Part shown: piece by piece, positions 61,940 to 64,000 of the stretch
How positions within the stretch are numbered: the stretch's first letter is position 1
Layout: every line of letters begins with the position of its first letter
DNA from: Rusavskia elegans
Taxonomy: Eukaryota > Ascomycota > Lecanoromycetes > Teloschistales > Teloschistaceae
Length of the DNA stretch: 64,000 nucleotides
Assembly (NCBI GenBank): GCA_011316305.1
Contig: SAUG01000060.1
Location: 372,001-436,000, forward strand
Reading direction: 5' to 3'
Made by a program: the position numbers and the translations under genes
Notes under the pieces: generated by a model
Databases searched by the model: none
Told to the model about the DNA's origin: nothing
The model's input: only the letters and a program-made list of their open reading frames with translations

Positions 61940-64000
61940 TTAATATAGAACTACTATACTCTCAATACTAGATAGTAATAAAGTGTTATTTATTAGTATT
62001 CTTTATATTCCGTTATTTAGAATTAGTTTTCTATCTAGAAAAAAGCTATACTAAAGAGATTTTATCGATTATTTTAATAACAATTACCTTTAGATAAAAA
62101 ATGAATAAAGTAAATAAGTTATTAAAATTAAAGACTATAGAGAAGTCTATATAGTTTTAGTAATTATAGAAAATTTTAAAGAAATTACTTTTTCTATTAT
62201 CGAATTTCTATATTTACTAATTTATCTAATTTTACCTACTTCCGAAACTTCTATCTAGATTAATATTTAGACTAATATTCCCGCTAGCGTTTTAAAGAAA
62301 CGGATAATTAGAAAATATAAATATAATCTATAGTATAGGCGTTTTAACTATTTTAGTCTCGTAGTAATAATAAGAGCTAATAAGATTGTTAATCTAGTAA
62401 AGCTAATTCTAATAGCTCGAGTTCTCGGTAAAGTCTATAATATCTACCTAAAAATAAAGATAATAGATAGTAGGAACTACTATATTAGCGATTATAAATT
62501 TAGAATTGTATATCTAATTCCTATTAATATCTATAAATCTTTTTTACTATTATATAAAGGCTATAAATATTTTCTTCTAATTATCGATAACTATTTACGT
62601 TTTAATTAGGCTCTACTAATAGAAACCAGAGATAACTACTATATAGTCTTAATCTACTAGAAGAAAATTATCGAGTTTAAAGCCGACGCGAAGTTTAAAA
62701 CTATTCGTTAAAATAATATTTTAGAACTTTTAAAGTAGATTAAAAAATAATATATCTCTACTAGCGTCTTATATTAAACTACCGAACCGTATTATTTTAA
62801 ATAAACTAGTATTACGGAACGGTATACTCGTACTATAGAAAATAATATTCGAGTTATATTAAAAAAAGATAATCTATTAATAGAATTCTGGTCTAAAGCA
62901 GCGGAATTAGATATATATATTAGAAATCGAATCTAAAATAGTTCTAAATTTAACAGATAGTTAATTTCGCTATATAAAACGTTCGATAGAATTAGATTTT
63001 CGATCGATTATTTTAGAATCTAGAGTTATAAATACTACTCTTTTATACTATTAAAATGACTACTAATAGATAGTAGAAAGAATAAATATTTTCCTCGATT
63101 ATAATAATAAAACTAATTTTTAGTACCGCCTTTAGACTTTCGATATAAAATCGGTAATTAAAATTTATACTATTAGATTCGCTAAAAATATAAAATAAAA
63201 AAATATCGAATTTAATTTCGATATCTAGATATATAATAAGTTTTTTAAAAGAAAACCTCGCGGATAACTTCCGAAAATATCTATCGCTACGTTAATTAAC
63301 GTTTCTATTATATTAGATTATATTTAAATCGAAATCTAATTGCCTATTTTGTTTAAAGATACTAATATTTAGTCTAAAGTTTTTTAAATCTATTATCTAT
63401 TTCTAGAATCTACTATTCCGATTATATTAGTATTATATAAATTTATATATACAGCGATACTAAAATAGGAAAGAGATTCTAATACCGATAATAATAATAA
63501 AAACATTTATCGAAATAAGATTTCTAAAGCTAATATAGCGTTTATTTTATCGTTTATAGCTGTAATAAATATATAGGACGGAGATAATAAAAAGATTATA
63601 TAGATAATAGTCTATTCCGATATATAAAACTAGTTAAATACTATTCCGACGCCGTTAATATATAAATAGACTATTAATAATCCTATCTAGAATAAAAAAT
63701 AAAAAAAGGTAATTACTATAGAAATTATCGAGTAAATATTCGCGCTAATAGTTAAATTCGATTCCCTACGCCTATTTTTCGCTTTTATTACTATAAAAGA
63801 AATAGAATACTATTAAATAGATATTAATAATATTTTTACTAAATCTATCTTTAAAGAAAAAAGCTTTATAAAAATATTAAATGGAGTCAACTATTTTTTA
63901 GAAAAGATACTATAAATACTCCGTAGCCTATATAGATTGAAATAAACAACTAGAAACTAGTATAAACGATTTATTAAAGTTCTATTAGAATTAGAATATA
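61940..64000 (+). mobile_element. Ty1/copia retrotransposon relic, truncated by the window edge
   Basis: Decayed pol in sense orientation. A protease/GAG-pre-integrase region lies near 61990-62300 (LYIPLFRISFLSRKKLY). Integrase is at about 62540-62940 (YKYFLLIIDNYLRFN; TERYTRTIENNIRVILKKDN; IEFWSKAAELDIYIRNRI). The post-integrase SIDYFRI...YKYYSF block follows, then RT from about 63570 (SLRLFFAFITIKE; ILRSLYRLK; KVLLELEY). Integrase before RT is the copia order. Stops are mostly TAG and TAA from RIP. Neither LTR is identified, and the 3' end lies beyond the window. Confidence 0.8.

Noticed and set aside
1..64000. tRNA, rRNA, or giant mobile element (Starship) captain gene
   Set aside because: I looked for tRNA-like cloverleaf/box A-B patterns, rRNA words and a tyrosine recombinase ORF, and found nothing supportable by eye.

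Overview
This window looks like a transposon-rich, AT-rich part of a filamentous ascomycete (Pezizomycotina) genome. The evidence is short GT-AG introns of about 50 nt with RCTRAY branch sites, fungal-type genes, chromodomain-bearing Ty3/gypsy elements, and mutation of nearly all repeated DNA in the style of repeat-induced point mutation (RIP). In the AT-rich tracts CA and TG dinucleotides are almost absent while CG survives. Tryptophan codons have become TAG, and the Cys and His of CCHC zinc knuckles read as Tyr. I cannot name the species.

Three islands of normal composition sit in this RIP desert. Island 1 (about 5.1-10.0 kb) holds a small HeH/LEM-type protein gene (minus), a thaumatin-like protein gene with one intron, a coiled-coil ORF and a short Rad21/Rec8-like kleisin. 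Island 2 (39.1-40.8 kb) holds a 121-bp tandem array and a 111-aa ORF. Island 3 (56.6-59.6 kb) holds a 67-aa eight-cysteine protein and a frame-shifted member of what looks like a family of uncharacterised fungal proteins.

The rest is repeats. A 6.6-kb gypsy chromovirus relic with 421-bp LTRs lies at 12.06-18.69 kb. A second gypsy group with ~410-bp LTRs (TGTTACGTCC...GGGACGTTACA) occurs in two forms that share the LTR. Four elements (19.7-23.1, 24.8-28.0, 32.2-35.5 and 48.3-51.7 kb) show gag with a CCHC knuckle and no recognisable pol. Two elements (42.06-53.37 kb after removing insertions, and 42.63-46.60 kb) show protease, RT, RNase H, integrase and chromodomain starting right after the 5' LTR, with no gag. 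The first pol-type element is itself interrupted by the second pol-type and by one gag-type element. Subtracting both leaves about 3.98 kb, almost the length of the intact pol-type copy (3.97 kb).

Other repeats include a TIR family beginning TAGACTGGCC, two fold-back MITE-like elements, a gag-like relic at about 19 kb, further gypsy fragments at 41.6-42.06 and 53.4-55.8 kb, and a Ty1/copia relic running off the right edge. No tRNA, rRNA, CRISPR or canonical telomere repeat was seen. The item I find most worth testing is the apparent split of gag and pol onto separate elements with a common LTR.
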